Under the pieces are notes generated by a model, which was given only the letters and a program-made list of their open reading frames with translations, did no database searches and was not told the origin of the DNA. The position numbers were made by a program, and so were the translations under genes. Shown here piece after piece: positions 8,630 to 15,517 of a stretch of 36,241 nt of DNA. The stretch spans positions 1-36,241 of the forward strand of contig CAJTJA010000021.1 in NCBI GenBank assembly GCA_910576845.1, written 5' to 3'. How positions within the stretch are numbered: position 1 is the stretch's first letter; the number at the start of each line of letters is the position of its first letter. The DNA comes from an uncultured Oscillibacter sp. (lineage in GTDB: Bacteria; Bacillota; Clostridia; Oscillospirales; Oscillospiraceae).

Positions 8630-9555
8630 AGACGGGAAAGAGTAATGTTGTCCAGGCGGTGATTCTGGCGGCTTTGGGCTTGGCGGCGGTGTTGTCCCTG
8701 GCGCTGCCTCAGCTTTTCCGAGTGGAACGGGAGCCCCCGCTGCTGTCCCTCTCCGTTATGCTCCGGGATACGGACAGTTCTGCCTGGACCGCGGCACGGC
8801 AGGGCATGGAGCAGGCGGCGGATGAGCTGGGGGCGGAACTTCGGTTTCTCACCCTCACGGTTGCGGGAGACAGCGGGGAGCAGGAGACTCTGCTTCTCAG
8901 GGAGATTGAAGACGGGGCGGCGGCGTTGGTGGTCGTTCCGGCGGACCCTGCGGCGTTGTCCTCCGCGCTGGATCAGTGGCTTGTGGTCTGCCCGGCGGTC
9001 ACATTGGAGTCGCCTATGAAAGGAGCGGCGGGGACGGTATCGCCGGACAACGCTCTGCTGGGCCGCCAGCTTGCGGAGGCCTTGGCGGAGGACTGGGACG
9101 GCGGAACCGTACTGCTGCTGGATACTGCCGGGAGCTGCGCGGGGATTATGGACCGCCTTGCGGCGGCGGAAATGGCATTGACAGAGGCGGGGATTCCCGC
9201 TCAGCGGATAAACGCTCTGCCGGAAGAGAACTGCCGGTGGTTGATGGCATTTGAGCCTGCCGCCACTCAACAGGCTGCCGAGAGGAAGGAGGCGGAGGGA
9301 AAAAGCTATTCGCTGTACGGCGTTGGAGCCGCCACGGCGATCACCGCTCAGCTGGAGCGGGGAAACATCGCCGCCATGGCAGCGTGGAGTGATTACGCCG
9401 CAGGTTATCTTGCGGTGCGCAGAGCGGTGAGCGCTGCCCAGGGAGAGGAAGGGAAGGTGGTTCCCCTGCCTTTTTCCGTGTTGCGAGAGGAGGATATTTA
9501 TGCGCCTGAAAACCAGAAGCTGCTTTTCCCCATTATGTCGTCGTCCAGCCGGTGA
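8626..9555 (+). CDS. Membrane-anchored periplasmic-binding-like sugar sensor
   Basis: This 309-aa protein has an N-terminal hydrophobic segment (about residues 8-30) and no lipobox cysteine, so it probably stays anchored as a signal-anchor protein. The rest has the type I periplasmic-binding fold pattern: SLSVMLRDTDSSAWTAARQG as first strand and helix, ALVVVPADPAAL, GTVLLLDTAGS, and an AITAQLERGNIAA segment near the hinge. It overlaps the kinase gene by 4 bp and the next gene by 56 bp, so it is made in step with both. By analogy with the clostridial XylFII-LytS-YesN arrangement, it may bind the sugar and modulate the kinase. The ligand is not readable from sequence. Confidence 0.8.
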   Translation: MKTGKSNVVQAVILAALGLAAVLSLALPQLFRVEREPPLLSLSVMLRDTDSSAWTAARQGMEQAADELGAELRFLTLTVAGDSGEQETLLLREIEDGAAALVVVPADPAALSSALDQWLVVCPAVTLESPMKGAAGTVSPDNALLGRQLAEALAEDWDGGTVLLLDTAGSCAGIMDRLAAAEMALTEAGIPAQRINALPEENCRWLMAFEPAATQQAAERKEAEGKSYSLYGVGAATAITAQLERGNIAAMAAWSDYAAGYLAVRRAVSAAQGEEGKVVPLPFSVLREEDIYAPENQKLLFPIMSSSSR

Positions 9556-10600
9556 ACGGCTGGAACAGGATACTGCCTTTGGGCGGCGCACTGGGATAAC
9601 CGTTCTTGTGCTGGCGGTGCTGCTGCTTTTTACGGGCTGCGGGGCGCAGCGGGATGACAGCCTCCGGATCGGGGTGGCGCTTTACACGCAGGACGACACA
9701 TTTATCTCCGCCATGGCCCAAAATCTTGAATGGATGGTCCGGGAGGCGGAGAGTGAAACGGGGCGGAAGATTACGCTTTTCATTGCCGATGGCAGGAGCA
9801 GTCAGGCGGCCCAAATGGATCAGGTGGATCGATTCCTGGCCCGGGGCTGTGACGTACTGTGTGTGAATCTTGTAGACCGGACGGCGGCGGCGGTCATCGC
9901 CGACAAGGCTGAGGCCGAGGGTGTGCCCTTGATCTTTTTTAACCGCCAGCCGGTGGCGGAGGACATACAGCGCTGGGACCAGATTTACTATGTGGGGGCC
10001 GACGCCCGGGAGAGCGGTGAACTCCAGGGGAGGCTGGTGCTGGATGCCTGGCAGGCGGATCAGGAGGCCCTGGACCGCAATGGCGACGGAATTCTTCAAT
10101 ACGTGATGCTGGAAGGAGAACCGGGGCACCAGGACTCTCTGCTGCGGACAGAGTACTCTATTAAAGCCGTCGCCGACGGCGGCGTGGAGGTGGAGAAGCT
10201 GGCCAACGAGACTGCCAACTGGAACCGGGCCCAGGCCGCCGCTCGAACGGCTCAGTGGCTGGAGGAGTTCGGGTCCGGCATTGAAGTCATTTTCTCCAAC
10301 AACGACGATATGGCGCTTGGAGCCATCGACGCCCTGGCAGATACACCCCGGGACTGCTGGCCCCTTATTGTGGGAGTGGACGCCACGGCTCCGGCGCTGG
10401 AGGCGGTAGCGGGGGGGCAGCTCTATGGCACCGTTCACAATGATGGGCGGGGGCAGGCCCAAGCCATGATGGATTTAGCGCTGACTCTTTGGAGCGGAGG
10501 GGACCCGGCTCAGGCGGTGGAGCTGGCGGAAGGACACTATGTGTGGCTGCCATACCGGGCTGTGACGCTGGAGAATCTGGAAGAATTTACAGAGGAATAA
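9500..10600 (+). CDS. Second MglB-like sugar-binding lipoprotein
   Basis: This 366-aa binding protein is clearly paralogous to the mglB product at 153. It shares the strand start RIGVALYTQDDTFIS, the YYVGADARESGELQG segment, the DxNxDG calcium-type loop (DRNGDGILQ) and NNDDMALGA. The lipobox is LFTGC (Cys47). It is preceded by an unusually long arginine-rich n-region of about 30 residues, so the true start could be further in. However, ATG 9500 has GAGAGGAGG at good spacing, inside the previous gene. It is the last gene of the sensory operon. It is either a high-affinity receptor for the kinase or an alternative binding protein for MglAC. Confidence 0.88.
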   Translation: MRLKTRSCFSPLCRRPAGERLEQDTAFGRRTGITVLVLAVLLLFTGCGAQRDDSLRIGVALYTQDDTFISAMAQNLEWMVREAESETGRKITLFIADGRSSQAAQMDQVDRFLARGCDVLCVNLVDRTAAAVIADKAEAEGVPLIFFNRQPVAEDIQRWDQIYYVGADARESGELQGRLVLDAWQADQEALDRNGDGILQYVMLEGEPGHQDSLLRTEYSIKAVADGGVEVEKLANETANWNRAQAAARTAQWLEEFGSGIEVIFSNNDDMALGAIDALADTPRDCWPLIVGVDATAPALEAVAGGQLYGTVHNDGRGQAQAMMDLALTLWSGGDPAQAVELAEGHYVWLPYRAVTLENLEEFTEE

Positions 10601-10960
10601 GGGACGCCTAAGGGCCGGTTTATAAGCAGGCAGGGAGAATAAAGATTGGCTGCCCTGTCCGCTTGGGGTGGAACGGAGCCCTCCTGCTTTTGCCGTCATG
10701 TCTCATAAAGTGCTTTCTTTTTGGAAAAGGGAAAAGCAGATTCATCTGGGCGTTGAGGCCGTGCGAGCGAAGCTGAGCCGGCCTGCCGCCGGCGAACAGT
10801 AAAACAGGATAAGCCTCTTTGCTGTATTACCGTTCCTACTGCTTTTGGGGCCGGAACTGTGCCGCTTCATACTGGGACATGTCAGGAGAATGAGCGGAAG
10901 AAAATGCCGCAAAACACCTGCGAGGACCGGAATATCAACACTTTTAAGGGGTTTCAGGAT
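10601..10960. other. Intergenic region, no gene seen
   Basis: This 360-bp gap follows the sensory operon. I see no credible reading frame. A weak CAGGCAG/CTGCCCTG inverted repeat lies near 10627-10661 with no T-run. An A/T-rich imperfect hairpin lies near 10711-10740, and there is a GCCGGC-rich palindromic patch near 10778-10795. Reading frames running into the next gene from 10859 lack conservation with the phosphatase family. Confidence 0.5.
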
Positions 10961-11536
10961 ATGACAAGGATTTTATTCGTCTGCCATGGGAACATTTGCA
11001 GAAGCCCGATGGCCGAGTTTGTAATGAAGGACTTGGTGAAAAAAGCAGGACTGGAAAGCCAATTCCACATTGAGTCCGCCGCCACCAGCACGGAGGAGAT
11101 TGGAAACCCGGTCTATCCTCCGGCCCGCCGCAAGCTGGCTGAGCATGGCATCGGCTGCGCTGGCAAAACGGCCCGCCAGCTGAAGAACGAGGACTACGAA
11201 CGGTACGACCTTCTGATTGGAATGGATCGGGCCAACCTGCGGAACATGCACCGTATCTGCGGCGGTGATTTTAAGGGGAAAATGCATCTGCTGATGGAGT
11301 TTGCCGGCCGCCGCAGAAAGGGAACCCCGCGCGAGTCCGGCGGAGCGGGTTGCGTGGGGAGAGGAGAAGCAAGGGGGCGTTTGCAGTTTTCGCCGCGGGC
11401 GGAAACGGATGGGAGCGGACTTTGCGCCGGCGAGGTGGCCGACCCTTGGTACACAGGCGATTTTGAAGCCACTTGGCGGGATGTGCTGGACGGGTGTGAG
11501 GGGTTGCTGCGGGCGGTGAGAGAGGAGTGCCTTTAA
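10961..11536 (+). CDS. Low-molecular-weight protein tyrosine phosphatase with an in-frame insert
   Basis: This cytoplasmic phosphotyrosine/arginine phosphatase of the Wzb/YwlE type is 191 aa, against about 150 for the family. ATG 10961 follows AAGGGG; a longer frame from 10859 adds an unrelated tail. The P-loop is C8-HGNIC-R14-S, and the general acid lies in DPWYTGDF near residues 161-168. Residues about 117-157 (Arg/Gly-rich, GTPRESGGAGCVGRGEARGR) interrupt the family alignment just before the catalytic Asp loop. They coincide with an imperfect inverted-repeat DNA segment, so the gene looks inserted into yet still open. Whether the enzyme is active is uncertain. The stop overlaps the next start (TAATG). 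Confidence 0.85.
   Translation: MTRILFVCHGNICRSPMAEFVMKDLVKKAGLESQFHIESAATSTEEIGNPVYPPARRKLAEHGIGCAGKTARQLKNEDYERYDLLIGMDRANLRNMHRICGGDFKGKMHLLMEFAGRRRKGTPRESGGAGCVGRGEARGRLQFSPRAETDGSGLCAGEVADPWYTGDFEATWRDVLDGCEGLLRAVREECL
11329..11427 (+). repeat. Imperfect palindromic element inserted in the phosphatase gene
   Basis: The insert in the phosphatase gene is bounded by GCGCGAGTCCG (11329-11339) and CGGACTTTGCGC (11416-11427), which are imperfect inverted copies. The inner flanks (GGAGCGGG and GGGAGCGG) are also related. The host sequence resumes at about 11433. The segment is GC-rich and keeps the frame open. It may be a small dispersed palindrome, but no second full copy is obvious in this window. 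Confidence 0.5.
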
Positions 11537-11757
11537 TGTTCGGCAGACGAAAAAAGCAGGCGGCAGCGCCCTATCAAAAAGACGGCAAGATTCCCGTCAT
11601 CCGCTCCAGTATCTGCACAGGAGAGCAGGTAGCGGGCTTCAAGGACCTCTCCAGCGGAAAATTCGAGGAACGGGTGCTCCTTCGTGATGACCGGGATTTA
11701 CAGGAATTTCTCCGTCAGTATCAAGTGGAGGAGTCCGAGATCCGGCGGGAGTGGTGA
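11536..11757 (+). CDS. Small conserved hypothetical protein
   Basis: This 73-aa cytoplasmic protein starts at an ATG whose A is the last base of the phosphatase stop, with GAGGAG eight bases upstream. An in-frame GTG at 11527 is the alternative start. The sequence (basic N-terminus MFGRRKKQ, then IPVIRSSICTGEQVAGFKD and a charged C-terminal helix) resembles a small protein family common in Clostridia. Databases often label that family wrongly as aspartate dehydrogenase, but at this size it cannot be that enzyme. I know of no established function. Overlap with the phosphatase gene suggests co-expression. Confidence 0.75.
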   Translation: MFGRRKKQAAAPYQKDGKIPVIRSSICTGEQVAGFKDLSSGKFEERVLLRDDRDLQEFLRQYQVEESEIRREW

Positions 11758-11762
11758 CAACT

Positions 11763-12362
11763 GTGGGCAATCGGATTGTGTGTTTTGGCGACTCCAACAC
11801 ATACGGATATGACCCCAGGTCTTACCTGGGCGGCCGATACCCGGAAACTGTCCGTTGGACGGCCCTGCTGGAAGCTGCTGGCTGGGCTGTTACAAACGAA
11901 GGTGAAAATGGCCGCCGCATTCCAAAGAGACGCCAAGAGGCCGGTAGGCTGCTCCAAACGATCCACCGCGCGAAAGCGGAAACAGTGGTAATTATGCTGG
12001 GAAGCAACGACCTGCTCCAGTGTCCTGCCCCCAGCGCCGAAATCTGCTCAGAGCGGATGGAACGGTTTTTGGCTATGCTTATGGAAGAAGTGTCCGCATT
12101 TTGCAAAGTCCTGTTGATCGCTCCGCCTCCCATGAAATTGGGGGCATGGGTGAATGATTCTGAAGTCCTGGAAGAATCCCGCCGGCTGGCGGGCTGCTAT
12201 GAAGCTTTAGCGCAGAGACTGGGTGTCTATTTTGCGAACGCAGGGACATGGGGTGTGGGACTGGCCTTTGACGGTGTCCATTTCTCTGAGCAGGGACACC
12301 GGGCCTTTGCTGAAGGAATGCGGAAGACGCTGGAACTGATTGTGCCTCCGGGAGCATATTAG
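11763..12362 (+). CDS. SGNH/GDSL-type hydrolase
   Basis: This is a cytoplasmic esterase/lipase-like hydrolase (199 aa) with no signal peptide. Block I is CFGDSNTYGYDP with the catalytic Ser, the oxyanion Asn lies in MLGSNDLL, and the D-x-x-H pair lies in FDGVHFSEQGH near the C-terminus. All four SGNH residues are therefore present. It resembles the arylesterase/acyl-CoA thioesterase I-like branch. The start is uncertain: GTG 11763 gives the family-like N-terminus and follows GGGAG, while GTGs at 11751 and 11754 overlap the preceding stop. It is likely the third gene of the phosphatase operon. The natural substrate is unknown. Confidence 0.85.
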   Translation: MGNRIVCFGDSNTYGYDPRSYLGGRYPETVRWTALLEAAGWAVTNEGENGRRIPKRRQEAGRLLQTIHRAKAETVVIMLGSNDLLQCPAPSAEICSERMERFLAMLMEEVSAFCKVLLIAPPPMKLGAWVNDSEVLEESRRLAGCYEALAQRLGVYFANAGTWGVGLAFDGVHFSEQGHRAFAEGMRKTLELIVPPGAY

Positions 12363-12525
12363 GCCTTGAAGGCGCATTGGAGCAGGCTGCCTGTCGCTTG
12401 TTCCATTTTTTATGTCAAAGTGAACGTGTTTTGTGGTTCCTCTGCTCTTTTGAAAAGTGGGAATATCGGATACCATAGTCCGCTCAGTTGAAAGGAAGTA
12501 TTTCCCTCTTTTCTGCTGCGTTGAT

Positions 12526-12688
12526 TGGGCCTTGTTTAAAAATTAGTGAAATGTTCAGCGATATGAAATTTTTTGCCAATCCAGGAAAATTTTTGCAGGC
12601 AGGCTGCCGTCCGGCAAGAAATTTTAACGCAGAATGGCAGAACAAGCCCCGTCGTTTGGGCGCTTTGTCATTTTTCAAACAGGGCCCA
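12526..12688. mobile_element. MITE-like element with terminal inverted repeats
   Basis: A left end (TGGGCCTTGTTTAAAAAT, from 12526) and a right end (ATTTTTCAAACAGGGCCCA, to 12688) form imperfect terminal inverted repeats of about 18 bp around 163 bp with no gene. An inner stem (AAAATTTTTGC with GCAAGAAATTTT) lets most of the element fold. The left end matches that of the element at 15518 in 16 of 17 bases, so both belong to one family. No clear target-site duplication was found. Confidence 0.65.
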
Positions 12689-12733
12689 TACAGCAAGCAA
12701 TGGCGCTGCCGGGAAAGCGCCTTTTTGTGTTTT

Positions 12734-12775
12734 GGTAACCTTGTCACCGTAAGAAAAGAATCACTTCGGTATAAT
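12734..12775 (+). promoter_or_regulatory. Candidate promoter and operator of the ferredoxin genes
   Basis: A perfect -10 hexamer TATAAT (12770-12775) lies 29 bp before the ferredoxin start, with no good -35 at normal spacing. An imperfect dyad GGTAAC-CTT-GTCACC at 12734-12748 sits where an activator would bind. The combination suggests regulated transcription, but this is a weak call. Confidence 0.35.
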
Positions 12776-12803
12776 GAATTCATTAAACCCGGGAGGTCAT
12801 GAT

Positions 12804-13016
12804 ATGGGAGCTGAAATTAGGAAAAGGCGGAAAGCGTTTGTGGACACAGATTCCTGCGTTGCCTGCGGCTGCTGCGTGAAGGTGTGTCCGCTGAAAGCAA
12901 TTGCTGTTTTCAAGGGAATTGCGGCCAGAGTTAATCCGGAGCTGTGCGTCGGCTGTGGGAAATGCGCGAAAGAGTGTCCCGCGTCGGTGATTGCCATTCA
13001 GGAGGTGCGTACATGA
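12804..13016 (+). CDS. Small 2[4Fe-4S] ferredoxin-type protein
   Basis: This 70-aa cytoplasmic electron carrier starts at ATG 12804 with GGGAGG seven bases upstream. It has two complete cluster motifs, CVACGCCVKVCP and CVGCGKCAKECP, each CxxCxxCxxxCP, as in bacterial 8Fe ferredoxins. The N-terminus is basic (RKRRK). Its stop overlaps the next start by 4 bp (ATGA), so it is coupled to the membrane Fe-S protein that follows and probably passes electrons to or from it. Confidence 0.92.
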   Translation: MGAEIRKRRKAFVDTDSCVACGCCVKVCPLKAIAVFKGIAARVNPELCVGCGKCAKECPASVIAIQEVRT

Positions 13017-13588
13017 AAAAGCACTGGTATGATTACCTTTGGATACTCTCGCTGACATACTTGGTTTTGGGGTTCTTTAATATTCTTTTTGCCTGGCTGG
13101 GGCTGCTGTGTTTCTTTATTCCTCTGATTATCTCTGTTGCCGGGGGCACAAAGGGTTACTGCAACCGGTACTGCGGCAGAGGCCAGCTGTTTGGCCTGCT
13201 GGGCGGCCGGTTTGGATTGTCGCGAAAAAAAGACATTCCCGGATGGATGAAAAGCAAGGCATTCCGTTACGGATTTCTGATTTTCTTTTTTATCATGTTC
13301 TTTCAAATGCTCTGGAACACCTGCCTGGTTTTTGCGGGAACACGGAATCTAACGCAGATTGTAACGCTGCTTTGGACATTTAAGCTGCCATGGAACTGGG
13401 CTTATCATGGAACCCTCTTCCATCCGGGGGTCGCGCAGTTTGCCTTCGGATTTTACAGTGTAATGCTGACGTCCACGGTTCTTGGCTTTATCACTATGCT
13501 CCTGTTCAAGCCGCGCAGCTGGTGCGTGTATTGCCCAATGGGAACGATGACGCAATTAATTTGTAAGGCAAGGAACCGTGGAGAATGA
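13013..13588 (+). CDS. NapH-like membrane protein with cysteine motifs
   Basis: This 191-aa integral membrane protein has about four hydrophobic helices (residues ~8-28, ~30-45, ~85-110, ~145-170). Two cysteine groups face the same side: CNRYCGRGQ near residue 50, and CVYCPMGTMTQLIC near residue 173. This is the layout of the NapH/YccM/NosR-type 'polyferredoxin-like' membrane proteins in short form. It is translated with the preceding ferredoxin, suggesting a two-piece membrane electron-transfer unit. The terminal electron acceptor is not encoded here in recognisable form. The next gene, a CoA-disulfide reductase, is a possible partner by position only. Confidence 0.8.
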   Translation: MKKHWYDYLWILSLTYLVLGFFNILFAWLGLLCFFIPLIISVAGGTKGYCNRYCGRGQLFGLLGGRFGLSRKKDIPGWMKSKAFRYGFLIFFFIMFFQMLWNTCLVFAGTRNLTQIVTLLWTFKLPWNWAYHGTLFHPGVAQFAFGFYSVMLTSTVLGFITMLLFKPRSWCVYCPMGTMTQLICKARNRGE

Positions 13589-13590
13589 TA

Positions 13591-13618
13591 TTGTCACAGA
13601 ATGCGGAAGATATATAAA
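13591..13618 (+). promoter_or_regulatory. Candidate promoter upstream of the CoA-disulfide reductase gene
   Basis: TTGTCA (13591-13596) and TATAAA (13613-13618) are separated by 16 bp, directly after the membrane-protein stop. This would give the next gene its own transcript with a ~140-nt structured leader. Confidence 0.35.
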
Positions 13619-13625
13619 CCTGCAG

Positions 13626-13697
13626 CAAAAAGCGGGGGACGGCCATAGGCCTGCGCTGGTTCCGGGCATCCCGCAGCGGTTCCCCCGGTGCGCTTTT
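13626..13697 (+). other. Structured leader upstream of the CoA-disulfide reductase gene
   Basis: An outer stem can form between AAAAAGCGGGGGA (13627-13639) and TCCCCCGGTGCGCTTTT (13681-13697) with a small bulge. Inside it are two short hairpins: the GGCC-ATA-GGCC palindrome at 13641-13651, and CTGCG/CGCAG at 13651-13676. A further GGCGGC/GCCGCC hairpin (13726-13740) lies just before the ribosome binding site. It matches no riboswitch class I recognise, and it could equally be a mobile palindrome. Confidence 0.4.
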
Positions 13698-13765
13698 GGA
13701 CATCTGCGCTGATGAAAAAAATATCGGCGGCATTGCCGCCTGCAAAGGAAAGGGGCTAAGTGGAA

Positions 13766-15460
13766 ATGAAGGTTGTTATCATAGGCGGCGTGGCAGGCGG
13801 CGCCACGGCGGCGGCAAGGCTCCGCAGACTGGACGAACGGGCGGAAATTGTGGTTTTTGAGCGGTCCGGGTATATCTCTTACGCCAACTGCGGCTTGCCC
13901 TATTACATCGGCGGGGTCATTGAAGACCCGGGGGCTCTGACGCTCCAAACACCGGAGAGCTTTTTTGCTCGCTTTCGGGTGGATATGCGAGTGCGGCATG
14001 AAGTCACCGCCATTCATCCGGAGGGAAAAACCGTTTCCGTCAAAAATCTGGAAACCGGAGAGGAATTTGAGGAGCGCTATGACAAGCTTATCCTTTCCCC
14101 CGGGGCAAAACCCGCCCAGCCCCGGCTCCCCGGCGTGGGACTGGACCGGCTCTTTACCCTGCGGACGGTGGAAGACACTTTCCGCATAAAGGACTTCATT
14201 CAAAAGAATCATCCCCGGTCCGCCGTGCTGGCGGGTGGTGGATTTGTTGGATTAGAGCTGGCGGAGAACCTGCGGGAGCTGGGCATGGATGTGACCATTG
14301 TGCAGCGGCCTAAACAGCTGATGAATCCCTTTGACCCGGATATGGCGGCTTTTATCCATGGGGAGATGCGGAGCCATGGCGTGAAGCTGGCCTTGGGATA
14401 TATGGTAGAGGGCTTTCAGGAGAAGAACGGCGGCGTGGATGTGCTGCTGAAGGACGCGGACTCTCTCCATGCCGACATGGTGGTGCTGGCCATTGGGGTG
14501 ACGCCGGACACCGCTCTGGCCAAAGACGCGGGACTGAAATTGGGACTCAAGGGGAGCATCGTAGTCAATGACCGAATGGAGACATCCGTTCCCGATATCT
14601 ACGCTGTGGGAGACGCCGTACAGATTCAGCATTTTGTCACCGGACAGGATGCCCTGCTTTCCCTGGCAGGTCCCGCCAACAAGCAGGGCCGCATCGCGGC
14701 GGACAACATCTGCGGTGGGAACAGCCGGTATTTGGGCAGCCAAGGCAGTTCTGTCCTCAAGGTTTTCGATATGACGGCGGCTGTCACCGGCGTCAACGAG
14801 ACCAATGCCCGGAGAGCGGGCCTGGATGCGGATGCTGTAGTCCTGTCCCCTATGAGCCATGCGGGCTACTACCCCGGCGGAAAGCTGATGACCATGAAGG
14901 TGGTTTTTGAAAAGGGAACGTATCGCCTCCTTGGTGCGCAGATCGTGGGTTATGAGGGCGTGGATAAACGGATTGACGTGCTGGCCGCGGCTGTTCACGC
15001 CGGGCTGACGGCCATTGAGCTTAAGGACCTGGACCTGGCGTATGCGCCGCCTTATTCCTCTGCCAAGGACCCGGTAAACATGGCGGGCTTCCTGGTGGAA
15101 AACCTCTCCAAGGGCGTTGTCAAGCAGTTCCGTCTGGAGGATGTGAAGACTCTGCCCCGGGATGGAAGCATAACGCTGCTGGATGTCCGAACGGCCCAGG
15201 AATACGCGCGGGGCCACATTGAGGGGTTCCGGCTCATCCCCGTGGATGAGCTGAGAGAGCGGCTGGATGAGATCGAGCTTGGAAAGCCGGTGTATGTTAT
15301 CTGCCAGAGCGGCTTAAGGAGTTATATTGCCTGCCGCATTCTGGCCGGATACGGCTATGATGCTTACAACTTTTCCGGCGGCTTCCGTTTTTATGACGCG
15401 GTGAACAATGACCGCCGCCTGATTGAGTCGGCTGCCGCCTGCGGCATGGATCAGAACTGA
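13766..15460 (+). CDS. CoA-disulfide reductase-like flavoprotein fused to rhodanese
   Basis: This FAD- and NAD(P)H-dependent oxidoreductase is 564 aa long. The start is ATG 13766, with AAAGGGG upstream and a family-like N-terminus; a GTG at 13760 is the alternative. The FAD fold opens VVIIGGVAGGATAAARLRR, and the single active-site Cys42 lies in YANCGLPYY, as in CoA-disulfide reductases. The NADH-binding fold is AVLAGGGFVGLELAENL, and the FAD-binding motif DIYAVGDAV follows. The C-terminal ~100 residues are a rhodanese domain with Cys513 in the loop CQSGLRS. This architecture matches CoADR-Rhd/Npsr proteins, which reduce CoA disulfide, persulfide or polysulfide. It may detoxify sulfur species or oxygen in this anaerobe. 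Confidence 0.93.
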   Translation: MKVVIIGGVAGGATAAARLRRLDERAEIVVFERSGYISYANCGLPYYIGGVIEDPGALTLQTPESFFARFRVDMRVRHEVTAIHPEGKTVSVKNLETGEEFEERYDKLILSPGAKPAQPRLPGVGLDRLFTLRTVEDTFRIKDFIQKNHPRSAVLAGGGFVGLELAENLRELGMDVTIVQRPKQLMNPFDPDMAAFIHGEMRSHGVKLALGYMVEGFQEKNGGVDVLLKDADSLHADMVVLAIGVTPDTALAKDAGLKLGLKGSIVVNDRMETSVPDIYAVGDAVQIQHFVTGQDALLSLAGPANKQGRIAADNICGGNSRYLGSQGSSVLKVFDMTAAVTGVNETNARRAGLDADAVVLSPMSHAGYYPGGKLMTMKVVFEKGTYRLLGAQIVGYEGVDKRIDVLAAAVHAGLTAIELKDLDLAYAPPYSSAKDPVNMAGFLVENLSKGVVKQFRLEDVKTLPRDGSITLLDVRTAQEYARGHIEGFRLIPVDELRERLDEIELGKPVYVICQSGLRSYIACRILAGYGYDAYNFSGGFRFYDAVNNDRRLIESAAACGMDQN

Positions 15461-15517
15461 CAGGGGCTCTCGTTTATTCGTTATAAAGCGAACTTGTTCC
15501 AAAACTGTGATCAGCCG

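Larger units (their letters stand above)
12363..12803. other. Intergenic region with a weak terminator and a repeat element
   Basis: This 441-bp gap holds a weak hairpin with an A-T6 run at about 12379-12411 (GCAGG/CCTGT stem), which could end the hydrolase transcript. It also holds the inverted-repeat element at 12526-12688 and the candidate ferredoxin control region at 12734-12775. Overlapping open frames on both strands across the element read through its palindrome and do not look like genes. Confidence 0.5.

Noticed and set aside
8347..9591. Arg-rich minus-strand frame opposite the binding-protein gene
   Set aside because: Composition is typical of an antisense shadow; the plus-strand genes have overlaps, RBSs and motifs.
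12484..12802. Overlapping ~100-codon frames on both strands
   Set aside because: They read through the palindromic element, mirror one another and lack a good RBS.
14252..15217. Minus-strand frame opposite the CoA-disulfide reductase gene
   Set aside because: Shadow of a well-supported gene; His/Gln-rich with no motif.
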